Positions 48,041 to 58,445 of a stretch of DNA of 64,000 nucleotides are shown here, in pieces (the stretch's first letter is position 1; every line of letters starts with the position of its first letter). The stretch is from Calendula officinalis. Taxonomy: Eukaryota > Streptophyta > Magnoliopsida > Asterales > Asteraceae. The notes beneath the pieces are model-generated. The model had not been told where the DNA came from. It did no database searches and saw only the letters and a list, made by a program, of their open reading frames with translations. Location of the stretch: NCBI GenBank assembly GCA_963853835.1, contig OY970832.1, forward strand, positions 41,448,063 to 41,512,062. Direction: 5' to 3'. The translations under genes and the position numbers were made by a program.

Positions 48041-51000
48041 AAATGGACTTACTAATAGGAACTCTTTCCAACCTCATAACAAGATAAGACCACTTGTTAG
48101 GCATGAACTCCAGTCTACACATATTCTTCATAATATCCCAAACTGTAGCTGCAAAGTCACATTCAAAAAACAAATGGTCATGGGTATCAGACTGCAGATT
48201 ACAGAAAATGCACCTCAAATCACCAACCACACTATTCTGCATAAGTTTATCCTGAGTCTTTAGTTTTTCCAGGAAAACCAACTAAAGAACAAAAGAATGC
48301 CTAGGGATGTTCTGGCTAAACCACACCCAATTAGACCAGAAAACAAAGGATCCATCCTCTCTCATAGCCTTCCAAGCTTCAGCTACAGTGAAAGGAACAC
48401 ATCTCCCATTGGCAGCCTTCCATAAAATTCTATCATCCCTATTAACCATTATCAGAGGAGGGTGTGTATCAAAGACCATAGGGAACTTAGAATACCAAAA
48501 ATCTGGGATTTTCCATTCCCCATTATGAATAATATCCTGAACAGAACAATTGGCAGACAAACCCCCCTCATAAATATCCGTATAAGTAATAAACTTACTC
48601 AAAGGACCAATGGGGTGCCAATTATCAAACCAGGCTGAAGTACTCTTCCCATCACCAATCATACTCACAAAGTGGTCTTTAACCTCCATTCTGCAATTCA
48701 AAATACTTCTCCAAGTCCAACAAACATTATCAGGGGCAGCCAAGGTCCAAAAATTTCTGTTTTTAAGCCTTATCTCATGTACCCACTTAACCCACAGGGA
48801 TTCTTTGTTACTTAAAATATTCCAGATATGCTTAGCAATTAGGGCTTTATTCCATGAATGCAATAATTTTAAACCCAAACCCCCATGACATTTGGGAATA
48901 CAAACATCATCCCACCAAACTTTGGCCCTTCCTTTTCTCATTTCACCATGGCACCAAAGAAACCCTCTTAACAGCCTTTCAATATCTTGGGAAATAGATT
49001 TAGGTAATAAAAACATGGAAGACCAATATACTTGCATAGAACTCAAGACTGACTGGATAAGTTGCAATCTTCCAGCAAAAGAAAGAGACTTGTTCTTCCA
49101 GTCAAGTAACCTTTTTTTCACTTTGTCCACAAGGCTACTACAATCCTTGATGTACAATTTAGAAGAAATCAAAGGAATGCCCAAATATCTAACAGGAAGG
49201 TTACCAACAGCAAAAGGCATAGTGGTAGTGATATTTAACCTAGTTTGAGGCTGATCATTACTAAAAAATATGGTACTTTTCTGCTGGCTAGGAATAAGGC
49301 CTGAAACTGAACTGAATTCTTCAAGAGCTCTTTTAATAACAGAAACTGACCTGCTGTTTCCATGACAAAACAACAAAAGATCATCTGCAAAACACAAATG
49401 TGTTATACCAAGCTCTTTACATTTCCAATGGAATTTAAAACCCCCATCTTCTAAGATGTTTCTCTTCATAATTAAATTGAGCACTTCCATAACAAGAGTA
49501 AATAAGTAAGGTGACATTGGATCACCCTGCCTTAATCCTCTTTTCCCTTTAAAAAACCCCTTAAAATCTCCATTAACATTAATCATAAAAGAGGTAGTAG
49601 AAGTGCATTCTATTATCAAGTGAACCATCCACGGATGGAATCCAAAAAACAATAAAATATTCCTTAAAAAACTCCATTCTACAGTATCATAAGCCTTCTG
49701 TATATCAACTTTAATTGCACACTTGGGAGGCCCTTTATCTCTGTGATAATTTCTTAACAATTCTTGGGATAAAAGGATGTTATCACTAATCTGTCTCCCA
49801 TGTATAAAGGCACTTTGGTTCTCATCAACAAGATCATTTAGAGAGTTTTTTATTCTGTTAGTAATGACCTTGCTAATACATTTTTACACAACATTGCAGC
49901 AGGCTATGGGCCTAAAGTCTGACACTTTAGCAGGATTATTGACTTTAGGAACTAAGGCAATTCCTGTAGCATTAACCTCTTTAAGTAAGCTGCCATTATC
50001 AAAAAATTGCTTAACAGCCTTAAAAATGTCATCCCCAATGATATTCCAAGAGGCCTTAAAAAACTTGGAAGTGAATCCATCAGGCCCAGGAGATTTGTCA
50101 TCACAAATATCAAATAAAGTATTTTTAACTTCTTCTAACTCAACAGGTCTAATCATGAAATTAGAACTGTGATCAGACAATTTCCTGTAAAAAAGGCTAT
50201 CAGGATTGTTTATAGGAACAGTAGCAGCAGAGGTACCAAGGATGCTCTCAAAATGAGCAACAAACTGTCCTGCAACATCATTACCATGAAAAACTCTGCC
50301 CTCCAAATCCCGAATCATCTCAATTCTGCTTCTATTAATTCTGCCCTTAACAACCTTGTGGAAATACTTTGTATTGTGGTCACCCTCCTTTAACCACTCT
50401 ACCTTAGCTTTTTGTTTTAAAAACAGCTCCTCATCTAACATAGCTTCTTTATACATTTTTAAACTTCTAACCTCCTTTTCTCTTAAAGTAGCATCATGAG
50501 GATTAGCAACCATAGCAGCTTGAATTTTCTTCAAATCATCCCTCAAATCCTCCACTTTAAGATGCAAATTCCCCTGATTTCTATTCAAAGCACGTAAAGG
50601 TTTCTTCAAAGCTTTTAAATTGGAGACCACTTTAAACATTTCAACACCCTGCAAGTCTTTTTTCCAATTATTTTCTATTAGAGGAATAAACTCCTTTTTC
50701 CTGACCAAAAAATTAGAAAATTTAAAGGACATAGATTTTTCTCTCTTAACAGACGGCAGAATCAAAATACCAGGGCTATGATCCGAAGATAAAAAAGGAA
50801 GAAATTGGGAATTTGCATCCGGAAAATCTCTAAGGAACTCAAAGTTCCCCATTATTCTATCCAATTTCTTTAAAAGACTATTGTCCTTATTAAGGCTCTT
50901 CTTCCAAGTAAAGCTCAAACCCGAATAGGATAGATCATCAACTTGAATTCTAGCCACACAATCCGCAAATTCCACCATGCTTCTAATCATACTACTGGAC

Positions 51001-51455
51001 CCCATTGAAACTTCATTTGAGTCTAACGCAGCATTAAAGTCACCCATTAAGACCCAAGGCTTATTCTTGACAGTTTGACCAAACTCTCCAAGATTCTTCC
51101 AAACTTGAGTTCTAATATGACTCTTGTGATGACCATAAACAAAAGAACAATAATAACTCTTTTTACCACTTAAAGGTTCAACATAACAGTGGATAACTTG
51201 AGGATGTTGGTTAATGACCATAATATTAGCAGTATTAGGATCCCAAGCTATGATAATTCTGGCCCCACCAACACACAAGTCAGAATTGGAAACCCAATTC
51301 CAATTACCAAAGACTCTATTACAAATCCAATGGAGATTTTTACCTTTAATATGAGTTTACAAAATTGCACAAATGTTAACCCCTTCATCTCTAATAACCT
51401 GAGTAACATCATCTTGGCAAGCAGCTTGATTCAAGCCCCTCACATTCCAAAACAT
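47784..51455 (-). pseudogene. LINE ORF2: endonuclease, reverse transcriptase, zf-RVT
   Basis: It starts at 51455 (MFWNVRGLNQ, the endonuclease asparagine motif), 17 bases after ORF1. The APE-type endonuclease contains WVLMGDFNAALD and the SDHSP motif. RT follows, with AFIHGRQISDNIL, the VDIQKAYDTV block, LRQGDPMSPYLF, and catalytic FADD at 49380-49391. The C-terminal zinc-finger domain has CIFC...HDHLFFEC. In-frame stops break it: TAA at the ICAIL-x-TH position of the endonuclease near 51358, TAA after CCNVV near 49883, and TAG after RHSFVL at 48279-48281. ORF2 would nick the target and copy the RNA; this copy cannot. Confidence 0.93.
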
Positions 51456-51471
51456 TGTTTTTTAACATCAT

Positions 51472-52293
51472 TTAAACAAATTTGGAGGATGAAGCACCAA
51501 CACCACTCTGATTTTTATCCACAAGATTAGCATCATCATTCTTCATGTCTTGGGCCACACCATCCATGTCAGAACCAACATCATCAAAAAACAAATCAGG
51601 GTTCATATTCATTTCATCACATTTATCCTTATAAAAGTCAAGCTGTCCAGAAGACCATGCCTTCAAAACTTCATCATCCGGACAAATGTTATCTTTCAAA
51701 TACTCTAAGACAACATTTTTCTGGACATCATAAATATGATATTTAGCATCCCAACCATCATCAAATTCCTCCTCTTCATCATTTAAACTGTCAAACCTAT
51801 TAGAAGTTACAATACTTGGATTATTAACAGAAGCATTTTTGGGGTTGCCATCAACTTTACCTTTACCTTTCCCTTTATCTTTAGCCAAAACGTTCCCAAC
51901 TAGATTATTACCATTGTTTTTATTAAAAGAATCACTGTTGTGCACAGAGTTCTTAACAACATATTTCTGCTTTTCATTAACTCTAGCACCTTGATTATGC
52001 CTATTTTGAGAGCCTGTGTTCTGTCTCCCAACATTCCTGTTACTATTACTTTGATTCCCCAAATTTAGTCTAGTAATAACACTTCTTCTACCCTGATTAC
52101 TATTATTATTATAGTTATTGCCCACATTATCCTTGACAGGTTTATTCTTCCTGCCAACCTCTTGAAAACCATCATTGATTTTATCAACATTAACCTGAGA
52201 AATGGCAGAATCTTTAACAGCTTTGGAAGCTAACTCCTCCTCAGTTCTAGGCCTAGTCTTACACCCACTATGAGAGTGCCCAAAAACTTTGCA
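51472..52293 (-). pseudogene. LINE ORF1, 5'-truncated
   Basis: The frame is open from the insertion edge at 52293 (CKVFGHSHSGCK, remains of a Cys/Gly-His/Cys knuckle) to the stop at 51472. An internal ATG at 52125 gives 217 codons, but the true start lies in the missing 5' part. Asn/Lys/Gly-rich low complexity follows the knuckle, then an acidic tail. Plant L1 ORF1 proteins bind LINE RNA. The N-terminal domain (DUF4283-like in relatives) is absent. Confidence 0.85.
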
Positions 52294-52306
52294 CTAAGCC
52301 CAATAT
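52294..52306 (+). repeat. Target duplication of the LINE, right copy
   Basis: CTAAGCCCAATAT, matching 45447-45459 exactly. Beyond it the GGCCCA-rich LTR continues as in 38698 onward. Confidence 0.93.
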
Positions 52307-52702
52307 GAGGCCAAAGGGGCCCACCTAGTGGCCCAGTAAGCCCACCTAGGCCCAATAAGCCCATTTAGGCCCAACCTAGGCCCATTAAGCCAAAACCATT
52401 TCATTTCATATCATTTCATTTCAAGACCCATTTCATTTCATAACATTTCATTTTGAAACCCATTTCATTTCATTTTATAAAGCCCAATGCATTTCATTTC
52501 GTTTCATTTTATTAAAGTCCAATAACCCAAGTTCACTCGATGTCACAAAACATACAACATAACATTAAACGTATATCATATATCTTATATTATAACTAGA
52601 ATCGCATGTGTTAGCTTAGTCTAATTAGAAAGTTATATCGTTTAGGATGCTAGGAGCCTTTGAAGGATTCCTCTGTCCTAATTGTCGCTAAGTTTTGCCC
52701 AG

Positions 52703-53290
52703 GTGAGTCCACAGACCCCCTTTTACTCTTTTTACTGCTTTTACAAACTATTAGGGTGGAAAACATAAACAAACGCTACTATTTTATTATGATTGTACAA
52801 CAACATTTACATTTTCATCATCGGGTTGGTATGACAAACGATTATTATGCCGGACTAAGGTGCCAGCAATCATTAACTAGTGGATCTAGACCATGGATAT
52901 GCAGATAGTACTATTGGTTGACACTCATCCTCCCATAAAAGAACGATAACATACTGGAGTTGAAGTGTTGATTGTGGACTTAGGGGTTGGTATATTAACC
53001 CAAGAGCCTTGCCAACTGTTGGGGATACGGTCATGCGATGTCAAACATAACTACTTGTTCAACACATTTTCATAAACAAAACTAGTAATTGTAGATTCTC
53101 TACAATTACACTTCACTTTTCATATTTACTTCTCATATCATATGAGTGTTGAACCTTATACTTTTCAGTCATAAACTCATTTTCATAACAAACATTTTTG
53201 GTAGCAAAACACTATACTTTCACAACAAACATTAACCCTGTGGATTCACTCAACATTATTGTTGACCCTTTTATATTTATGTTTTTCCAG
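52703..53290 (+). other. Candidate intron in 3' LTR
   Basis: CCCAG|GTGAGT to GTTTTTCCAG|GT, 588 bp. Compared with the 5' LTR the interval lacks about 50 bp near 52931, yet both splice sites are unchanged. Confidence 0.42.
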
Positions 53291-53573
53291 GTGATTAGGT
53301 GCACAGTGTGACTGGAGCATATGAGCAGTAAATTGTCGTGAGCCATGAATGAACATTTAAGTTTACGAACAATCACTTCATTTCCAAACTACCTATTTTT
53401 AGTAACTACTATTTTTGGAAACTTTCCATTTTTAGAAGGTAAACCATTTTTACTATGTTATTTACGTGGTTGTTTGTTTACTTTATTTTTGCTATGTAAT
53501 CATGAACATTACACCTCTGTTCTTCCGCAAAACATTTTAAATGAAGTTAAACTAATTTTGGTGGGGTGTGACA

Positions 53574-54986
53574 CGACCAATAGCCAACTGATATCCATTT
53601 TACAAATAATAGGTGTCCATAACCCATAACCATGGCCATTGAACCAATATAACCAGTAGATGTCCATAACTCATACCCATGACGCTTGAACCATTATAAC
53701 CACTAGCCATGACCAATAGCCTATAGATATCCATTTTACAAGTAATAGGTGTCCATAACACATAACCATGGCCCTTGAACCAATATAACCAGTAGATGTC
53801 CATAACTCATACCCATGGCGCTTGAACAATTATAACCACTAGCCATGACCAATAGCCTATAGATATCCATTTTACAAGTAATAGGTGTCCATAACCCATA
53901 ACCATGGCCCTTGAACCATTATAACCACTAGATGTCCATAACTCATACCGATGGCCCTTGAACCATTATAACTACTACCCATAACCAATACCCTTTAGAT
54001 ATCCATTTTACAAGTAGTAGGTGTCCATAACCCGTAACCATGGCCCTTGAACCATTATAACTACTACCCATGACAAATTGCCTATAGATATCCATTTTAC
54101 AAGTAATAGGTGTCCATAACCCATAACCAGGGCCCTTGAACCATTTTAACCACTAGATGTCCATAACTCATACTGATGGCCCTTGAACCATTATAACTAC
54201 TACCCATGACCAATAGCCTTTAGATATCCATTTTACAAGTAATAGGTGTCCATAACCCATAACCATGGCCATTGAACCATTTTAACCACTAGATGTCTAT
54301 AACTCATACAGATGGCCCTTAAACCATTATAACTACTAGCCATGACCAATAGCCAATAGATATCCATTTTAAAAGTAAGAGGTGTCCATAACCCATAATC
54401 ATGGCCCTTGAACCATTATAACCAGTAGATGTCCATAACTAATACCGATGGCCCTTGAACCATTATAAATACTAGCCATGACCAATAGCCTACAGATATC
54501 CATTTTACAAGTAATAGGTGTCCATAACCCATAACCATGTCCCTTGAACCATTGTAACCACTAGATGTCCATAACTCATACAGATGGCCCTTGAACCATT
54601 ATAAATACTATCCATGACCAATAGCCTACAGATATCCATTTTACAAGTAATAGGTGTCCATAACCCATAACCATGGCCCTTGAACCATTATAACCACTAG
54701 ATGTCCATAAGTCATAGCGATGGCCCTTGAACGATTATAACTACTAGCCATGACCAATAGCCTATAGATATCCATTTTACAAGTAATAGGTGTCCATAAC
54801 CCATAACCATGGCCCTTGAACCATTATAACCACTAGATGTACATAACTCATACGGATGGCCCTTGAACCATTATAACTACTACCCATAACCAATACCCTT
54901 TACATATCCATTTTACAAGTAATAGGTGTCCATAACCCATAACCATGGCCCTTGAACCATTATATCTACTACCCATGGCCAATAGC
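53574..54986. repeat. satellite block 7
   Basis: About ten units and the most regular 136-bp array of the window; for example, ACAAGTAATAGG recurs at 136-bp steps between 54643 and 54915. It is bounded by the chromovirus LTR end and the SIRE-like LTR start. ORFs inside are satellite translations. Confidence 0.94.
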
Positions 54987-55495
54987 TGTTAAGGCAAAAA
55001 GCCTTGCCCCTTTGGATCTTAAGATAACAAAACAACCTAGACTAGCTTTGATTTATATGTAGAATAATATAGCTAAGTTTAGGTCTGATACTGAGTGATC
55101 AGTATTGGAACTCAGTATCAGTACTCAGTATCAGATAGTGATACTGAGTACAATGACTGAGTAGAAGGACTGAGTGATACTCAGTATAGTAACGGACTAA
55201 GATCAAATCCCTTGATCTTAGTCATTTTCCTTACTTAGTCCTTCGGTTACTCCTTTGCTCATTATGTAAGATCTCTATAACATTATAAATAGAGATCATC
55301 TTGCAAAGGAGTACTCACCAATTCACTTTACACTTTCATATCTTTGTAATTGATTAGTGGTCTTGTTATTCCGCTACAAGCCACACTTAGTGGATTTATA
55401 CATTTGACTCATATCTTGTTATTATACAATATTTGTCTTAGTGCTATAATTAACCAATCAATTAACCAACTAAACCAGGGTGTTGTGACCTAACA
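54987..55495 (+). repeat. 5' LTR of the SIRE-like element
   Basis: 509 bp, TGTTAAGG to CCTAACA. The upstream part (55086-55190) is packed with ATACTGAG/CTCAGTAT motifs in both orientations, including ATACTGA-GTGA-TCAGTAT. TATA box at 55284-55291. The end portion matches 1-178. Confidence 0.92.
55270..55297 (+). promoter_or_regulatory. TATA box within a perfect inverted repeat (SIRE-like LTR)
   Basis: GATCTCTAT (55270-55278) and ATAGAGATC (55289-55297) flank TATAAATA (55284-55291). The layout matches the array LTRs at 27751-27779 although the stem sequence differs. Confidence 0.75.
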
Positions 55496-55497
55496 AC

Positions 55498-55509
55498 TGG
55501 TATCAGAGC
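55498..55509 (+). other. Primer-binding site
   Basis: TGGTATCAGAGC, two bases after the LTR end; complementary to the 3' end of plant initiator tRNA-Met and standard for copia elements. Confidence 0.93.
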
Positions 55510-55593
55510 AGGCTAAATAAACTCTTATTTAGTCAATCTATAACCCTGGCAGCCATTTCCTACATCTATCCCTCCAACACTCAAAAATCCAAA

Positions 55594-58167
55594 ATGTCTA
55601 CAATTGTTGCACCAATTATGTCTGGAAAGGGAGTACCCATCTTTGATGGAAAAGACTTCCATCAATGGAAGCTTAAAGCTCAGTGGTATCTTGAATCTAT
55701 TCACCATGAGATGCTCACTGTGCTAAATGATGGTCCCATCATTCCACAAACTGTGGAACCTGTTGCTGCTACTGATGATGCTCCTGAGGGCATAAGAACT
55801 GTACCTAAACTAAAGCACAACTGGACTGATACTGACCGTCAGTTGTATGCTTTAGACTCTAGAGCTAAAGGGGTGATTGGTAATGCTGTTACCAAAGAGA
55901 TACTTAATGCAATTATGAAATTGCCAACAGCAAAGGCTATGTGGGATAGTCTATCAGTCACCTATGAAGGCACAGCAAAGGTGAAGCTGCAAAGAAAAAG
56001 CAACATGAGAAGGAAATATGAAAATTTCTTCTCAACTCCTAATGAAGACATCACCAGTCTCTATAACAGGTTCAATACTGTTATCCATGATTTAATCAGT
56101 GTAGGCATTGTGAAAGAAGAAGGAGAGCTTGTTCAAAAGTTCCTGGATAGTCTTCCTCAACAATTTCTTGACATGACAAACTCTGTCAATGCTGCTAACA
56201 ACATTGAGTCATATACTCTTCAAACCTTGTATGGTTTAATGTTGAATCATGAGGAGAATAATGCTGCAAGACTGATCAACTGGAAGAAAACTGACAAGTC
56301 TTCCACTAGCATGGCTCTAGTTGTGCAACAGGCTTATACTGTGACTGAGCCAGATGAACCAGAAGTTGATCTTGCTGATGCTGAGGCAGAAGAGCTTGAA
56401 ACTCAAATGGCTCTTATGTCTATGAAGCTGGATCAGTTGAAGACGAAAAGGCTTGGTGTTAGCTCTTCTAATACTGACCCAAGATCAGGTCTGTGCTATA
56501 GGTGTGGAAAGCCTGGACATATTGCTGCAAATTGTCATACCAAGTCTTCTGAGACTGACCAAAATGACAAGATTGCATACCGAGCAAAAAGGTATAGAGA
56601 CAAATATGTCAAGCTGAAGAATTGGAGCAAGGGCAAGAGGGCAGAAGGGAATGGAGCACCTCATCAAGCACTTTACTCAGAAGCCTGGATGGATGAAGAG
56701 TTAAGTGATGATGAAGAAGAAATTGAGAATAAAGCATTTATGGCTTTCACTGAAGATGATTTGAAGAGCTCCTTTGAAAAGGACATTAAAGAGGCTGAGA
56801 GGATGAGTGTTCATACTGATTGGGATTCCACTCAGTTGTACAAGGTAAGTTCCTTTCAAACTTATTCAGTGAATGAAAAAACCAAGATTTTTGAGTATAT
56901 GCTTGTTGATCTTAAAACTTCTGTACAAAAAGAAAAAGCTTTAAAATTAACAATTAAAGAACTTGAAAGGGTAAATAATGAAAACTTGGATAAATTAGCA
57001 AAATACAAAGATTTAGAACTAAACTTTTCAGATTTAAAAGACATTAATCAAAGATTAGCTGATAAAGCTCATTTACACAAACTTGAAAAAGAGAAATTTG
57101 AAAAACAGTGTAAATCTTGGGGAAATGCTTCAATAAAATTAAATAAATGTTTAAATGAACAATTTCCAGAAAATGTGAGGGCTGCACTTGGTGTTGATCC
57201 TCAATTTAAAAACAGGAAATATTTTGCTGATTTATTTGAAGAGTTTTCTACTATGAACCCTATTAATTTTGTAAAAGCTAAAACTTTATGTGAAGTTGGA
57301 TGTCAAACTGAGTCAGATGATGAGGAAAATGAAATTTTAGAAAAACCTATTGGTCCTTCCATCTGCTCAAAGTGCTATACTAATCTACAAGAACTCAGTA
57401 TTGAATTTCAAATAACAGAAATTTCTGATACCGAGCTACCAATAGTTCAGTATGACACTTCTGCTGTTCCACCTTTTGAATTATTATTTAATACAACAAC
57501 CTTTGAATTATATAATGATAATAAGACAACTTCTATCTCACATGTTTCATCAAATACAGAAGTTGCAGGAACAGAAACATCTTATACTGAGAAATATAAA
57601 GAACCTGTTAAAGTTGTTCCTTCAAAAATTGATAAACAAAAGACAACTTCAACTAGGTCTATGGTTGGCAAAGACAAGAAGTCTACCACTAATAATATTA
57701 GAAAGACTTCTCTGCCAAATAAATATAAGCAACCAGATCCTCCATCTCCTAAACCAGTTAAAAACAATGTTAATACACGAATTAGAAATAACAAAATTAA
57801 CATTTTAAAAACACTTGGTGATCAGGTCAAATCTTTAAGTAAAAAATTTGCAAAACTTGTTCATACTGATCTACCGAAAGTGCAACATTTTTCTAAAATA
57901 CCTTATGAAAATATGTTTAGAAATAGACCTAGAAAATGTTATAGATGTCATCATACTGGTCATAAGGGAGATGAATGCTGGACTGATCTCTCAAGTCCTA
58001 GGTACTCAGTACCAAAGAAAAGCAGAGAAACTAAGTCAGTATCACCAAAGAAAACTTCTAAAGTTACCCCCGAAGTGATACTGACCTCTCCACATAAAGA
58101 GATCAAGTCAAAATATGTTTATCCCACCAAAGGTCCCATTCAAAAATGGGTTCCTAAAAAGAACTAA
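55594..58167 (+). CDS. gag: Gag (nucleocapsid/capsid) of SIRE-like copia element
   Basis: 857 codons, intact. The start at 55594 lies about 100 bases after the LTR. The N-terminal capsid part (KGVPIFDGKDFHQWKLKAQW) is the copia UBN2-type Gag domain. A CCHC zinc knuckle, CYRCGKPGHIAANC, starts at residue 301. Residues around 440-530 are Lys/Glu/Leu-rich and likely coiled coil. A second knuckle, CYRCHHTGHKGDEC, starts near residue 782, followed by a basic Ser/Pro/Lys tail. The great length and second knuckle fit SIRE/Maximus. Gag packages the element RNA in virus-like particles in the cytoplasm. The ORF ends VPKKN-stop; protease follows nine bases later in the -1 frame. Confidence 0.92.
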   Translation: MSTIVAPIMSGKGVPIFDGKDFHQWKLKAQWYLESIHHEMLTVLNDGPIIPQTVEPVAATDDAPEGIRTVPKLKHNWTDTDRQLYALDSRAKGVIGNAVTKEILNAIMKLPTAKAMWDSLSVTYEGTAKVKLQRKSNMRRKYENFFSTPNEDITSLYNRFNTVIHDLISVGIVKEEGELVQKFLDSLPQQFLDMTNSVNAANNIESYTLQTLYGLMLNHEENNAARLINWKKTDKSSTSMALVVQQAYTVTEPDEPEVDLADAEAEELETQMALMSMKLDQLKTKRLGVSSSNTDPRSGLCYRCGKPGHIAANCHTKSSETDQNDKIAYRAKRYRDKYVKLKNWSKGKRAEGNGAPHQALYSEAWMDEELSDDEEEIENKAFMAFTEDDLKSSFEKDIKEAERMSVHTDWDSTQLYKVSSFQTYSVNEKTKIFEYMLVDLKTSVQKEKALKLTIKELERVNNENLDKLAKYKDLELNFSDLKDINQRLADKAHLHKLEKEKFEKQCKSWGNASIKLNKCLNEQFPENVRAALGVDPQFKNRKYFADLFEEFSTMNPINFVKAKTLCEVGCQTESDDEENEILEKPIGPSICSKCYTNLQELSIEFQITEISDTELPIVQYDTSAVPPFELLFNTTTFELYNDNKTTSISHVSSNTEVAGTETSYTEKYKEPVKVVPSKIDKQKTTSTRSMVGKDKKSTTNNIRKTSLPNKYKQPDPPSPKPVKNNVNTRIRNNKINILKTLGDQVKSLSKKFAKLVHTDLPKVQHFSKIPYENMFRNRPRKCYRCHHTGHKGDECWTDLSSPRYSVPKKSRETKSVSPKKTSKVTPEVILTSPHKEIKSKYVYPTKGPIQKWVPKKN

Positions 58168-58175
58168 CTCTTATT

Positions 58176-58442
58176 TTGTGTCTTGTGCAGGGTGGCAGAA
58201 AGTGGTATTTAGATAGTGGTTGCTCAAGACACATGACAGGCAGTATGGAGTACCTTCTAAATTATACTCCAGAGAAGGGTCCTTCTGTCAAGTTTGGAGA
58301 TGATTCGGTGGGAAAGACAAGAGGTTATGGTATGATCAAGGCAGGCAACATAACTTTTAAAAGAGTTGCCTATGTAGAGGGTCTTAAACACAATCTGCTC
58401 AGTATCAGTCAGATGTGTGATGATGACAATGAAGCTCGATGA
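58176..58442 (+). pseudogene. pol: Copia protease
   Basis: Contains WYLDSGCSRHMTG with the D-S-G active site, then GKTRGYGMIKAGNITF and VEGLKHNLLSISQMCD, the copia retropepsin pattern. The frame is open upstream to 58158, overlapping the gag end, and is -1 relative to gag. Two successive stops, TGA TGA at 58440-58445, cut it from integrase. They lie in a local duplication of GATGATGACAA. The protease would process the polyprotein. Confidence 0.88.
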
Positions 58443-58445
58443 TGA

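Larger units (their letters stand above)
45460..52293 (-). mobile_element. 5'-truncated L1-type LINE
   Basis: 6.83 kb on the minus strand between 13-bp target duplications. The 3' end is an A-rich tail (T-rich at 45460-45488). At the 5' end it starts inside ORF1, at a Cys codon of the nucleic-acid-binding knuckle. It contains partial ORF1, a complete but mutated ORF2 (endonuclease, RT, zf-RVT), and an unusually long 3' region with a 696-bp tandem duplication. Target-primed reverse transcription normally yields such truncations. Confidence 0.95.
38272..53573 (+). mobile_element. Decayed Tekay-like Ty3/gypsy chromovirus with a nested LINE
   Basis: The order is truncated 5' LTR, primer site, degenerate gag, protease, RT, RNase H and integrase remnants, polypurine tract, and a 3' LTR split by a LINE. 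The domain order PR-RT-RH-IN and the RNase H/integrase sequences identify Ty3/gypsy; strong likeness to plant Tekay-type polyproteins is from memory. All domains contain stops or frameshifts, RT has a central deletion, and the C-terminal half of integrase with any chromodomain is missing. The right edge, GTGTGACA at 53573, meets satellite. No target duplication can be tested because the left end is truncated. Confidence 0.9.
44083..53573 (+). repeat. 3' LTR of the chromovirus, split by a LINE
   Basis: TGTGACAAC at 44083 to GTGTGACA at 53573. Removing the LINE and one target duplication leaves about 2.64 kb. It is interrupted inside the GGCCCA-rich tract. ORFs at 44728-44979 and 45242-45475 are not recognised; the latter is again GGCCCA-repeat translation. 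Confidence 0.9.
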
